From positions 372,001 through 436,000 of the forward strand of contig NZ_JNCS01000002.1 in the NCBI RefSeq assembly GCF_000731985.1: a DNA stretch of 64,000 nucleotides, written 5' to 3'. Numbering within the stretch: the stretch's first letter is position 1; each line of letters begins with the position of its first letter. The translations under genes and the position numbers were made by a program. Shown in pieces: positions 8,064-16,221 of the stretch. Source of the DNA: Natrinema altunense. GTDB lineage: Archaea; Halobacteriota; Halobacteria; Halobacteriales; Natrialbaceae. The notes under the pieces are model-generated. The model searched no databases, was not told the DNA's origin, and saw only the letters and a program-made list of their open reading frames with translations.

Positions 8064-8828
8064 ATGCGAATCACTGACGACGACGGCGTGTTGCGACTCA
8101 CGTTCGACCGACCGGACGCACTCAACGCGCTCACCGGGGAGACGGCCGCCGAACTGGCCGACACGATCGAGGACGCGACTCCCGAGGCGTACGACGCGAT
8201 CGTCCTCACGGGTACGGGCGATGCCTTCAGCGCCGGCGGTGACCTCGAGATGCTGGCGGAGACTCCCGACAGCTCGCAGGACGCCTACGAGAACGTCACC
8301 GAGACCTTCGGCCGCGTCGTCGAGGCGATGCTCGAGTGTCGGGTGCCGATCGTCGCGAAGGTAAACGGCGACGCCATCGGTGCGGGGCTCTCGCTCGTCG
8401 CGCTCGCCGACATCGCCTACGCCGCCGCTGACGCGACGTTTTCCTGCGCGTTCGTTAGAGTCGGCCTGGTGCCCGACACCGGCGGGACCGTCATGCTCCC
8501 TCACATCGTCGGACTGCGAGCCGCGAAGCGACTCGCGTTCACCGGCGAGTTCTTCGACGCCGAGCGCGCGGCCGACCTCGAACTGGTCAACGAGGCGGTC
8601 CCTGCCGCGGAACTCGACGACCGCGTCGCCGAGACCGTCGAGCGACTCGCCGACGGTCCCACGGCGACGATCGGGATGATGAAACAGGCCATGCACGAGA
8701 ACCTGGGCCGCGCCTGGGACGAGGCACTGGATTACGAGAACTTGCTTCAGGCACAGGCCCGGACGTCCGACGCCCACGAGGAGGGCGTTGCCGCCTTCCT
8801 TGAGGAACGGGACCCGGCGTTCGAGTAA
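8064..8828 (+). CDS. Enoyl-CoA hydratase/isomerase family protein
   Basis: This is a 254-residue crotonase-fold protein of normal length. It has the oxyanion-hole segments (LTGTGDAFSAGGDLEML and KVNGDAIGAGLSL) and the region after FVRVGLVPDTGG where crotonases carry a catalytic Glu. Here that stretch reads LVPDTGG, with Asp at the position often occupied by Glu, a pattern seen in PaaG-type isomerases. The activity may therefore be isomerase or ring-opening rather than classical hydratase. It is cytoplasmic and has no operon partner. The start is ATG 8064. Confidence 0.88.
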   Translation: MRITDDDGVLRLTFDRPDALNALTGETAAELADTIEDATPEAYDAIVLTGTGDAFSAGGDLEMLAETPDSSQDAYENVTETFGRVVEAMLECRVPIVAKVNGDAIGAGLSLVALADIAYAAADATFSCAFVRVGLVPDTGGTVMLPHIVGLRAAKRLAFTGEFFDAERAADLELVNEAVPAAELDDRVAETVERLADGPTATIGMMKQAMHENLGRAWDEALDYENLLQAQARTSDAHEEGVAAFLEERDPAFE

Positions 8829-8923
8829 CGCTGCCGTCGGTCGCGGTCACTCACACGCGTGGACGGCCGCAAGCACCCGCAAGCACCACGATCTTGCGCG
8901 AATGGACCGTCAATCGGCGTGCA

Positions 8924-9364
8924 ATGTCCGCACAGTTTACCGACGACGACATCGGCAAACGCGTCGTCAACGCCAACGGTGACGAAGTCGGGATGGTCGT
9001 CGACGTCGAACACGGGACGGCCCACGTCGAACCGGACCCCGGGATCACGGACTCGATCAAGGCGACACTCGGCTGGAGCGATAGCGGCGAAAGTACCTAT
9101 CCGCTCCAGGCAGAGGCAGTCAGCCGCGTGACGGACGACGAAGTCCATCTCGAGACCGACCTCTCCGGCCGCAATACGAGAGCCACCGGTGGCGGTGAGA
9201 TGGGGCGCGAGACCGGGACCGACACCGGAACCGAGGACCGCGGCATCGACCGGGACGAAGACGATATCAGCGGTCGGGACGACGAGGGCGTGATCCGCGA
9301 CGACGACGATCAACTCATCGGCGACGACGATGACGACGGCTCGATTGGCGACGACACCCGGTAA
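8924..9364 (+). CDS. PRC-barrel domain protein with Asp-rich tail
   Basis: Residues 1-80 of this 146-residue protein form a PRC-barrel-like beta domain (DIGKRVVNANGDEVGMVVDV, then AEAVSRVTDDEVHL). The remainder is a disordered tail dominated by Asp, Gly and Arg with DDD runs. PRC-barrels are small adaptor domains also found in RimM, and haloarchaea encode many stand-alone copies of unknown role. The ATG at 8924 is preferred to one ten codons upstream because the domain begins immediately after it. The low-complexity tail has no recognisable motif. Confidence 0.75.
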   Translation: MSAQFTDDDIGKRVVNANGDEVGMVVDVEHGTAHVEPDPGITDSIKATLGWSDSGESTYPLQAEAVSRVTDDEVHLETDLSGRNTRATGGGEMGRETGTDTGTEDRGIDRDEDDISGRDDEGVIRDDDDQLIGDDDDDGSIGDDTR

Positions 9365-9517
9365 CCTCGTTTCTTCCGCTCCCTCGAGTCGGGGGTCGCG
9401 ACCGCGATCCGATTCCGTTTTCGGGTCGATACCATCGATCCGAGTGGCTCCGCTGTCCTCGTCGGTGTCACGCCCCTCGAGTAGCGATTAGGGACCGGGA
9501 AGCGCCGCGCCCGTGGT

Positions 9518-10711
9518 TCACTGCTGATTCGAGCCTCGCTTTTCGTTACCGCTGTTCTCTTCGGTCCGCCGCTGGGGTTGCTCCGACGGTACGTCCGGCT
9601 CCTCACCGGCCCGCCGCTCGTGAGGGCGGGTCCTTTCATCGCGGTTCCGGTCATGGCCGGTTTCCGCTCCCGACTCCTGCCTGGGTCGATCGCGCGCGGC
9701 CGATCGGCCGCCGCGTCGGTGTCGGCCTTGCTCCCCTCTCTCGCGTTGGTCGGTGTCGATTCGCTGTGAGTACTGGTCTCGCAAACGTCCCTGGTCGGTC
9801 CGTCCCGGGGGCGACTGCTGACCCTGATCCGGCTGCTCGTGCTCCCTCCGGCGCTGTGTCCGGGCACCGCTGTGGGGCTGTCCGGTACCCTGCTGTGCTT
9901 CCGGTTGCGGCTGTGATCCGTGCGGTTGGGGCTGTCGTTCCCCCTCGAACTGGTCCCGTCCGGAGCCCCGCCCCGCTTCGGCTCCCCGATGGGGCCGGTC
10001 GGGTTCGCCACCCTGTGACTGGCCGCCGAACTGTCCGGTCCCGACATCGCTCGAGCGTGTGGGTGCAGCCGCCATCGGCCGTTGCTGGGGGCCGGCCGCG
10101 CCGGTCGACTCGCCGCCGTATTCCTGTGGCGTAACCCACTCACCCGTCTGTGGGAACTGCCCCGACTGTTGTGGCTGTGGTCGCTGCTGTGGCTGTTGGG
10201 GCTGCGGACGGCCGCTCGGCCCTTGTTCCGTTTGCGGCCGCGGGCGCTGCTGCCCGCTCGCTTGCGGCTGTGGTTGCAGTCGAGTCTGCGGCTGTGATTG
10301 TGGTCCCTGTTGGTGACCCGCCTGCTCTGCTATCCCGCTCGGTGACCCCATCCCCTGCATCTGAGACCCCATCTGCTCCATCTGTTCCATCTGGGGCTGG
10401 GCGGCGGCCTGCATCCCCTGTTCCATCACCTGCTCCATCTCCGGCATGACGGCCTCCATGCCCTGCAGATAGCTCTCCATCATCGACTCGGTAAACTGCG
10501 GCCCCGGCACGCTCTCGAGCATCGACTTCGTCATCTCGAGGCCCTGTTGCTGGGCGGTCTCCTGCCACTGGAGCGCGCTCAGCGTCATCCGAGCCGCGTT
10601 CCGCTGGAGGTCCAAGAGCTGTTCCATGGCCTGTTGGCTCTGGTTCATCGTCGACTCCGCCATCCGCTCGGCGTTCGTGTCCGTCGGCTGCTGGCTCTGT
10701 TGCTCTCTCAT
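9518..10711 (-). CDS. Gln/Pro-rich phasin-like protein
   Basis: This 397-residue protein has two parts. Residues 1-110 are amphipathic helix rich in Gln, Met and Glu (for example LLDLQRNAARMTLSALQWQE and LQGMEAVMPEMEQVMEQGM), resembling polyhydroxyalkanoate granule phasins. Residues 110-397 are an extremely Gln/Pro/Gly/Arg-rich disordered region with no hydrophobic core. The ATG at 10711 has a GGTGAT-type ribosome site about 7 nt upstream, and a second ATG two codons earlier (10717) sits directly on that site. Haloarchaeal phasins are normally about 150 residues, so the tail is exceptional. No phaE/phaC lies in the window, so the granule-protein call is inference from the helix pattern alone. 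Confidence 0.6.
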   Translation of the reverse strand: MREQQSQQPTDTNAERMAESTMNQSQQAMEQLLDLQRNAARMTLSALQWQETAQQQGLEMTKSMLESVPGPQFTESMMESYLQGMEAVMPEMEQVMEQGMQAAAQPQMEQMEQMGSQMQGMGSPSGIAEQAGHQQGPQSQPQTRLQPQPQASGQQRPRPQTEQGPSGRPQPQQPQQRPQPQQSGQFPQTGEWVTPQEYGGESTGAAGPQQRPMAAAPTRSSDVGTGQFGGQSQGGEPDRPHRGAEAGRGSGRDQFEGERQPQPHGSQPQPEAQQGTGQPHSGARTQRRREHEQPDQGQQSPPGRTDQGRLRDQYSQRIDTDQRERGEQGRHRRGGRSAARDRPRQESGAETGHDRNRDERTRPHERRAGEEPDVPSEQPQRRTEENSGNEKRGSNQQ

Positions 10712-10774
10712 AGTCATCACCTGAGGATCCACGATGAGCGCCGATCCTCGGTCACGACTGCAGGCGACCGAGAC

Positions 10775-10784
10775 GCAAATAAAG
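10775..10784 (-). promoter_or_regulatory. TATA box of phasin-like gene
   Basis: On the minus strand CTTTATTTGC forms an archaeal TATA box about 60 nt before the start. This predicts a leader of roughly 35 nt, which agrees with the visible ribosome site of this gene. Most other genes here look leaderless. Confidence 0.5.
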
Positions 10785-10976
10785 GGCGTCGTCGGTTGCA
10801 GTCGATCGGCTGGCCCAATCGCTCGTAACCGACCGACGCCGGATCGAAAAGTCGGGCTGGCGATCCCTCGCATCGGGCCCGAGTAATCCGTTACAAGACC
10901 GGCCACGGGTGCGTAATAGCCGCTTACGATCGCCTCGAGCGGACGTCGGACCGATCCCCGGCGTGGCACGTCCCCG

Positions 10977-11822
10977 TCAGGGGTCCGATTCCGTCCCCGG
11001 GTCGCCGTGTGTCACGCCGTCGCGCTGGTCGGCCTGCATTCGGCGCAGTGCCGCGCGCCCGTTGCTCGCCTCGTAGCCGAAGAAGACGCCCTCGGCGTAC
11101 TCCTCGGCGACCTCGAGCGCGTGGATCAGGTTATCGACGTCGACGTTTACAGCGTACAATTCGATATTAAACGGCGTCTCGAGCGCGCTCTCGAACCCCT
11201 TCGCGATCGTCTCGAGCCAGTAGGTCGTGCCGTACGCCGTATCGTACAGCGGGACGACGAACTCGTCGACGTACTCCTCGATGACCTCGAGATCGATACC
11301 GGCCCGTTCGTAGAGATGACCCGGGTAGGGATCGGGATAGAGGGTCATGTAGACGGTGCCAGGGATGCGGTCGGCGGCTTCGGCGACGAAGTCGGTGATG
11401 ACGCTTGCCCGCCACGCCATGCGGTCGTCGTACTCGCTGGCGTCGAAGGCCTGCTCGCAGACGCCACACCGGCAGTACTCCGCGCGGGGAAAGCCGATGT
11501 CGTCGAGGCGGACGTCCTCGTTTTCCGCGACGCAGTCGTCGATGACGTCGAACAGGCCCTGCCGGTAGTCCTCGCGGGAGGGACAGATATACGCCCAGTC
11601 GAAATAGGACCGTTCGCGGTCGGCCGGCCGACCCATGTCGTCGACGGGCACCAGCGACGGGTCGGCGTCGGCGGCGGCGTTGTCGCCGAAACACGAGACC
11701 ATGTTTACCCCGTCGGCGATCGGTTCGGCGGACCGGCCGGTCACGTCTTTGACTTCGTAGAAGCCGCGGTCGAACTCCGGCCACCGTACTTCTTCGGCGT
11801 TCCGGGTGACGACGCCGTACAT
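10977..11822 (-). CDS. Uncharacterised TIM-barrel-like protein
   Basis: This 281-residue soluble protein has no signal peptide. The alternation of strands and helices, the segment FDWAYICPSREDYRQGLFDV, the following RLDDIGFPRAEY and the YMTLYPDPYPG strand look like a hypothetical glycosyl-hydrolase-like TIM barrel. A Cys cluster CRCGVC near residue 118 could bind a metal ion. In such proteins the Asp after the fourth strand (here in LDDIGF) is a candidate catalytic residue. It is in the same direction as pyrBI and the small membrane protein but is separated by 45 bp, so co-transcription is possible. Function is unknown. Confidence 0.7.
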   Translation of the reverse strand: MYGVVTRNAEEVRWPEFDRGFYEVKDVTGRSAEPIADGVNMVSCFGDNAAADADPSLVPVDDMGRPADRERSYFDWAYICPSREDYRQGLFDVIDDCVAENEDVRLDDIGFPRAEYCRCGVCEQAFDASEYDDRMAWRASVITDFVAEAADRIPGTVYMTLYPDPYPGHLYERAGIDLEVIEEYVDEFVVPLYDTAYGTTYWLETIAKGFESALETPFNIELYAVNVDVDNLIHALEVAEEYAEGVFFGYEASNGRAALRRMQADQRDGVTHGDPGTESDP

Positions 11823-11867
11823 AGCTCAGTGTACGCCGCCGTCCCCGTAAGCCGTTCGGAATCGGCG

Positions 11868-11981
11868 TTATTCTTCGGTCGGTTCGTAGTCGACTTCGAC
11901 GTCCGACGAGCCGCTAAACGCGACCTTGTAGAGGACGGCGATGACGAACAGGGCGAGCGCAATCTTGGCGGTACGTGACAT
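11868..11981 (-). CDS. Small single-span membrane protein (37 residues)
   Basis: ATG at 11981 and stop at 11868 give 37 codons. The N terminus is MSRTAK, followed by a hydrophobic stretch IALALFVIAVLYKVAF (residues 7-22) that forms one transmembrane helix, and an acidic tail ending in EPTEE. The supporting evidence is the clean helix-plus-acidic-tail layout and a TATA-like element about 25 nt before the start codon (12005-12019), as expected for a leaderless transcript. It lies 90 bp after pyrI on the same strand. Function is unknown. Small proteins of this kind may associate with larger membrane complexes. Confidence 0.65.
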   Translation of the reverse strand: MSRTAKIALALFVIAVLYKVAFSGSSDVEVDYEPTEE

Positions 11982-12004
11982 GTACGTCGGGAAAAACGGC
12001 CGGC

Positions 12005-12019
12005 AAATACTTATGTATT
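12005..12019 (-). promoter_or_regulatory. TATA-containing promoter of the 37-residue membrane protein
   Basis: The minus strand reads AATACATAAGTATTTG. This is a TATA-like element with 5-bp inverted-repeat symmetry (AATAC/GTATT), placed about 24 nt upstream of the ATG at 11981. Confidence 0.5.
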
Positions 12020-12071
12020 CTGGATACTCGTCTCGGAGAGAGAATCCGACCCGTCGGCCGCGATGCCCGGG

Positions 12072-12560
12072 TCAGGTATCGATCAGCGACGCGATCTCGT
12101 CGCGAACGATCGTCTCGCAGTACGAACACCGGACGCCGTCCTCGAGCACCGAGAACCGCGAGGTGACGGGCTCGTCGCCGGTCGTGATACAGCCGGCGTT
12201 GGGACACGAGAGGACGCCCTCGACGACGTCGGGGCGTTCGACGCGGTGTTTCTCGATGACATCGTAGTCGCGGACGATGTTGATCGTCGCATCGGGCGCG
12301 ATCAACGAGAGGACGTCGACCTCGTCCTGGCTCAATTCGCGGCCTTCGACCTTGACGATGTCCTTGCGCGCGAGCCGATCCGAGGGGACGTTCATCCCGA
12401 CGGAGACCTCCTCGCCCTCGGTACCGTCGATACCCAAGATTGCGAGGACGTTCAGGGCCTGCCCGCCGTGGACGTGATCGATGACGGTGCCGTCGCGGAT
12501 CTTGCTCACCCGCAGTTCGTGGTCGTCGTTCCCGTCGTGGTGATCGTGATCGTCACTCAT
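12072..12560 (-). CDS. pyrI: Aspartate carbamoyltransferase regulatory subunit PyrI
   Basis: This 162-residue protein has the PyrI nucleotide-binding domain ([21 protein letters not shown]) and a C-terminal zinc domain with CPNAGC and CSYC. These are the four Cys that bind zinc and join regulatory to catalytic subunits. It transmits CTP/ATP allosteric control to PyrB in pyrimidine synthesis. An acidic, His-rich leader ([12 protein letters not shown]) precedes the domain. Its ATG overlaps the last codons of pyrB by 8 bases, so the pair is coupled. A GTG nine bases upstream is an alternative start. Confidence 0.95.
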   Translation of the reverse strand: MSDDHDHHDGNDDHELRVSKIRDGTVIDHVHGGQALNVLAILGIDGTEGEEVSVGMNVPSDRLARKDIVKVEGRELSQDEVDVLSLIAPDATINIVRDYDVIEKHRVERPDVVEGVLSCPNAGCITTGDEPVTSRFSVLEDGVRCSYCETIVRDEIASLIDT

Positions 12561-13497
12561 CGCTATCACCGCCGATACGCTTGTCGTCGCTCAACAGGAG
12601 GTCGAGCAGCGCCATCCGGACCGGGACGCCGTTGTGTGCCTGTTCGAAGTACGCCGCGTGGTGAGTCTCGTCGATCTCGGGCGCGATTTCGTCGACGCGG
12701 GGCAGCGGATGCAGTACGGTCAACTCGTCGTTCGCGGCCGCGAGCGTGTCGGCGTCGATCTGGTACTCCCCGGCGACCTTCTGGTACTCGTTTTCGTCGG
12801 GGAACCGCTCGCGCTGGATCCGCGTGACGTAGAGCACGTCCAGCGACGGCAGCACCTCCTCGAGCGAGTCGTGTTCCTTGATCCCCGTGCCGTCCTGTTG
12901 CTGGTGGAGGTCGTAGACGACCTCGCGGGGCAACTGGAGACTCTCCGGGCTGATGAAGTGCTGTTGGGCGTCGAAATTCGTCAGCGCGTAGGCCAGCGAG
13001 TGGACGGTCCGACCGTACTTCAGGTCACCCATGATCCCGATGGTCAGGTCGTCGAGGCCGGCGTTCTCCCGGATCGTGTAGAGATCGAGCATCGTCTGTG
13101 TGGGGTGGTGGCCCGCGCCGTCCCCCGCGTTCACCAGCGGAACGTCGACGAACTCGCTGGCCATCGTCGCCGCGCCCTGTTTGGGGTGGCGCAAGACGAG
13201 TCCGTCCGCGTACCCCTCGATGACCCGGACGGTATCGGCGAGCGTTTCCCCTTTCTTCACGCTCGAGGAGTCGACCGAGCCCATGTCGACGACGTCGCCG
13301 CCGAGTCGTTTCATCGCGGTCTCGAAGCTCATCTTCGTCCGCGTACTCGGTTCGAAGAAGAGCAGGCCGAGCAGGGTGTCGGCGTGGCGGTCGGCGACGG
13401 CCGACGGATCGGCGTCGATCTCGGCCGCGTAGTCGAGGACGGTCTCGATGGCCCCCCGAGAGAGTTGTTTGCTCGTGATGAGGTGATCGTGACGCAT
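12553..13497 (-). CDS. pyrB: Aspartate carbamoyltransferase catalytic subunit PyrB
   Basis: This 314-residue enzyme has the carbamoyl-phosphate-binding motif [13 protein letters not shown], the catalytic [12 protein letters not shown] segment and the aspartate-binding HPLPRVDEI loop, all intact. It catalyses carbamoyl phosphate plus L-aspartate to N-carbamoyl-aspartate, the committed step of pyrimidine synthesis, as a complex with PyrI encoded immediately downstream. The length is normal. The ATG at 13497 is the first Met before the [11 protein letters not shown] segment that begins the fold. Confidence 0.97.
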   Translation of the reverse strand: MRHDHLITSKQLSRGAIETVLDYAAEIDADPSAVADRHADTLLGLLFFEPSTRTKMSFETAMKRLGGDVVDMGSVDSSSVKKGETLADTVRVIEGYADGLVLRHPKQGAATMASEFVDVPLVNAGDGAGHHPTQTMLDLYTIRENAGLDDLTIGIMGDLKYGRTVHSLAYALTNFDAQQHFISPESLQLPREVVYDLHQQQDGTGIKEHDSLEEVLPSLDVLYVTRIQRERFPDENEYQKVAGEYQIDADTLAAANDELTVLHPLPRVDEIAPEIDETHHAAYFEQAHNGVPVRMALLDLLLSDDKRIGGDSDE

Positions 13498-13611
13498 TCG
13501 TTCGTGTAGGCTGTGGCGTGCCCCTTGAATCTCTCCATTCGATACGATGAATCGTCGACCCCGGGCGCGCCGTCAGCCCCGATGTCAGGGAGCAAAACTT
13601 AAGGCAAAGAG

Positions 13612-13617
13612 TTATAG
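13612..13617 (+). promoter_or_regulatory. TATA box of RecA-like gene
   Basis: TTATAG lies 29 nt upstream of the ATG at 13646, preceded by an A/G-rich BRE-like stretch. The spacing fits a leaderless archaeal transcript. Confidence 0.55.
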
Positions 13618-13645
13618 AGGCACTACAGCAATTGGAGACAACTGT

Positions 13646-14272
13646 ATGGTCGGCCGGCTCGACACTGGAATCGACGTCCTCGATCGAAAGCTCGACGGCG
13701 GACTCCCGCCGGGGTGTATCGTCGCCTACACCGCCGACCCGGCCAGCCAATCCGAGCTCCTGCTCTACGAACTCACCGCCGCCCGCGGGACGCTCTACCT
13801 CTCGACGGAACGCTCCGACGACGCCGTCCGCCACGCCATCGAGGCCTCGCCGTCCTCGGTCGGGAGCCCGACGGTCAGACACGTCACCAGCGATACGCCG
13901 CTCGAGGAGGCGACCCGGCTCATCGGAGCCCTCCCCGACGGGGCAAACCTCATCATCGACACGATGGACGTCTTAGAGCGGTGTGAGACCGACGCGTACG
14001 TTACCTTTCTCAACGAACTCAAAACCAAGATGCTCGAGACGGGGAGCATCGCCGTCCTCCACTGCCTGAAAGGCCGAGACGAGCCCGAAAACCGGGTGCG
14101 GACCTACCACGCCGCTGACGCCGTCTTCGATCTCCGAACCGAGATCGCCGGCACCGAACTCGAGAACCACCTGACGATCCCCAAGTTCCGCGGCGGGAGC
14201 CAACCGACCGACGCGATCAAACTCGAGTTGACCGAGGAGGTCGCGATCGACACGAGCCGCGACATCGCGTGA
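13646..14272 (+). CDS. RecA/KaiC-superfamily protein lacking a P-loop
   Basis: The start of this 208-residue protein matches the KaiC/RadA core (RLDTGIDVLDRKLDGGLPPG). Where a Walker A GPPGTGKT should follow, it has ADPASQSE (residues 30-37), so the Gly-Lys-Thr needed for ATP is absent. A Walker-B-like strand (NLIIDTMDVLE) and later strands are retained. It is probably a non-hydrolysing paralogue, acting as a regulatory partner or sensor; haloarchaea have several such proteins. It is transcribed divergently from pyrB, with its own TATA box. Function is unknown. Confidence 0.75.
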   Translation: MVGRLDTGIDVLDRKLDGGLPPGCIVAYTADPASQSELLLYELTAARGTLYLSTERSDDAVRHAIEASPSSVGSPTVRHVTSDTPLEEATRLIGALPDGANLIIDTMDVLERCETDAYVTFLNELKTKMLETGSIAVLHCLKGRDEPENRVRTYHAADAVFDLRTEIAGTELENHLTIPKFRGGSQPTDAIKLELTEEVAIDTSRDIA

Positions 14273-14535
14273 TCGACGCCGCCGGACGGACCCAGTCGCG
14301 TCCGTCGGACCGCCTGTTCGGGCGTGAGAAACGGCGTGGTCGCGGCGGTCCGTTCGGTGACCGTCGAGGCGGAGTTACTGTTTGAACGCGGCGATCTCAG
14401 TGGTTGACCCCGGCCCCGAGGCGTCGCCCATCGAATCACTCGTGGTCGGCTGGCCTTACGAGTGGACACGAAAAAGTCGAAAACGCACGTTCGTGGTCGT
14501 CACCGAGCCGAAACCGGCCGGCGACTGCGGCGTTC

Positions 14536-15495
14536 TTATTCCTCTGCGCCTTCGAGTTCGTCGACGATCTCGTCGGCATCGACGTCGGCGTCCTCGAGGG
14601 CCTCCTCGATATCGCCGCCGCCCATACCGCCCATGCCGCCCATCATACCGCCCATTCCCATGCCGCCCATGCCGTCGATGACTTCCTGGACGATGACGCG
14701 GTCGACGCCGATCTTCTCGATGATGTCCTGGCCGATCTGCTGTTTGCCCATCATCCACTGCTGGTTCATCGTCATCTGGGGCGTGGCCTCCAGATAGAGC
14801 GTCTCCTTCTCGACGGTTTCGGTCTCGAACTCGGGCTCGGCGTCTTCGTCCTCGTCGTCGTCGGGCTCGACGGGGACCTCCTCCTCGACTTCGTCCGTCT
14901 CGATCCAGAGTTCGGGCTCCATCCCGAGGTACATCTCGAAGAGGCCGGCGGCCTGCTGCTCGCGGTCGTCGACCTCGTCGGCGATCGTGTACTCGTACTC
15001 GACGTCGTCACCCGCAAGCGGGTGGTTGAAGTCGACGCGGGCGCGCCCGCCGATGATGGTGCTGATGTAGCCCTGCTGGCCGTCGATCTGGACGTTCGCA
15101 CCGGGGTAGCGGTCGTCCTCGTCGATCTTCTCGGCGCTGACGGTCTGGACGTCGTCCGGGTCGTACTCGCCGAAGGCGTCCTCGGCGGGGACGATCACGG
15201 TCCCGGAGTCGCCGGGCTCGGAGCCGACGATGTCGTTCTCGACGGCCTCGAAGATGTGACCCTCGCCGACGACGATCGTTCGCGGCTTGAACTCCTGACC
15301 CTGCTCGTCGACGCCTTCCTCCTCGGCGACCTCGGGGTCGGTCGTATCGACCAGCTGTTCGTCCTCGGTCGTGTACGCGGTGTACTCGAGTTCGACGAAG
15401 TCGCCTTCCTGCAGTCCGTCGGCGTCTTCCTCGGCTACTTCTTCGTCGACGTCATCGGCCTGCTCCTCGAGCTCGGCCTCTTGATCCTCAGTCAT
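14536..15495 (-). CDS. FKBP-type peptidyl-prolyl isomerase (SlyD-like, long archaeal form)
   Basis: In this 319-residue protein, residues 1-30 are acidic, then an FKBP core starts (GDFVELEYTAYT) with an inserted chaperone flap (residues about 95-160), followed by a C-terminal archaeal domain with a DE-rich linker (EEEVPVEPDDDEDEDAEPE). The end contains a Met/Gly repeat (about residues 270-295; GGMGMGGMM then GGMGG) before an acidic helix. FKBPs of this class isomerise Xaa-Pro bonds and act as chaperones in the cytoplasm. The Met/Gly run resembles the flexible tails of chaperonins. The ATG at 15495 has a TATA box 23 nt upstream. Confidence 0.88.
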   Translation of the reverse strand: MTEDQEAELEEQADDVDEEVAEEDADGLQEGDFVELEYTAYTTEDEQLVDTTDPEVAEEEGVDEQGQEFKPRTIVVGEGHIFEAVENDIVGSEPGDSGTVIVPAEDAFGEYDPDDVQTVSAEKIDEDDRYPGANVQIDGQQGYISTIIGGRARVDFNHPLAGDDVEYEYTIADEVDDREQQAAGLFEMYLGMEPELWIETDEVEEEVPVEPDDDEDEDAEPEFETETVEKETLYLEATPQMTMNQQWMMGKQQIGQDIIEKIGVDRVIVQEVIDGMGGMGMGGMMGGMGGMGGGDIEEALEDADVDADEIVDELEGAEE

Positions 15496-15517
15496 ACGTT
15501 GTACGTCCCGCCGTCGA

Positions 15518-15527
15518 CATTTAAGTA
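15518..15527 (-). promoter_or_regulatory. TATA box of FKBP gene
   Basis: TACTTAAATG on the minus strand lies 23 nt before the FKBP start, with an A/C-rich BRE-like segment upstream. It faces the CYTH promoter, so the two genes share a short divergent control region. Confidence 0.55.
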
Positions 15528-15552
15528 CGACGTTTTCGAACGAGAGCGACCG

Positions 15553-15560
15553 ATACTTAC
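15553..15560 (+). promoter_or_regulatory. TATA box of CYTH gene
   Basis: ATACTTAC is centred about 27 nt before the ATG at 15584, consistent with leaderless transcription of the CYTH gene. Confidence 0.45.
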
Positions 15561-15583
15561 GACCGCCGGCCGTCCCCCCGGGC

Positions 15584-16129
15584 ATGTACGAGGTCGAAGT
15601 GAAGGTCCCCGCCGATCTCGCGGCCGTCCGTGACCGCCTCGAGGCCGTCGGGGCACAGTCTCGCGGGAGCGTCGTACAGGTCGACACCTATTACGACGCC
15701 CCTCACCGCGAGTTCACCGAGACCGACGAGGCGTTGCGGATTCGATCGGAACGGCCGGATCGCGGGTCCGCGGACACCCGCATCACCTACAAGGGCCCGC
15801 TCGTCGACGACGAGTCCAAGACCCGCGAGGAAGTCGAGACCGCCGTCGGCGATCACGAGCAGACCGACGCGATCCTGACGAACCTCGGCTTCAAGGCCGC
15901 CGCGACGGTCCGCAAGGAGCGCGAACGGTTCGCGCTCGAGGGGTACACCGTCACCCTCGATTCGGTCGACGACGTCGGCGAGTACGTCGAAGTCGAAACC
16001 GACGTCGAGGACGAGTCCGATCTCGAGGGGGCTCGCGACGGAGCCTACGACGTACTCGAGCGGCTCGAACTGGAACCGGACGACCAGCTTCGGACGTCCT
16101 ATCTCGGCTTGCTGCTGGGCTCCGAATAG
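15584..16129 (+). CDS. CYTH-domain protein (class IV adenylate cyclase/triphosphatase family)
   Basis: This 181-residue protein begins with the defining ExExK motif (YEVEVKV). It continues with the tunnel residues expected of CYTH enzymes (QVDTYYDAPHREF, EALRIR, RITYKGP, RKERERF, VTLDSVDDVGEYVEVE). CYTH proteins bind triphosphates and divalent metal inside a beta tunnel; members are CyaB cyclases, thiamine triphosphatases and inorganic triphosphatases. The archaeal members are mostly uncharacterised, so the substrate cannot be assigned. It is the normal size for CyaB, with no operon partner. Confidence 0.88.
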   Translation: MYEVEVKVPADLAAVRDRLEAVGAQSRGSVVQVDTYYDAPHREFTETDEALRIRSERPDRGSADTRITYKGPLVDDESKTREEVETAVGDHEQTDAILTNLGFKAAATVRKERERFALEGYTVTLDSVDDVGEYVEVETDVEDESDLEGARDGAYDVLERLELEPDDQLRTSYLGLLLGSE

Positions 16130-16190
16130 GCCGTTCGCCGACAGGGACATAACGCATAAGCATTTTCCCTCTCGTGTCTGTTTTCGCAAG

Positions 16191-16197
16191 TTATACC
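16191..16197 (+). promoter_or_regulatory. TATA box of S-adenosylmethionine synthetase gene
   Basis: TTATACC lies 25 nt upstream of the ATG at 16222, the distance expected for a leaderless transcript. It supports this start over an in-frame ATG 48 nt upstream, which precedes the TATA box. Confidence 0.6.
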
Positions 16198-16221
16198 ACC
16201 TCGCTCCGTTTAGGGCCGCCA

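Noticed and set aside
9766-10568. Cys/Arg/Gly-rich open frames over the Gln-rich gene
   Set aside because: They are antisense reads of the low-complexity Gln/Pro-codon tail; no signal peptide or fold.
14273-14535. 7-bp inverted repeat (CACTCGT/ACGAGTG) as a tRNA or terminator
   Set aside because: No cloverleaf, no T-run; too short to support.
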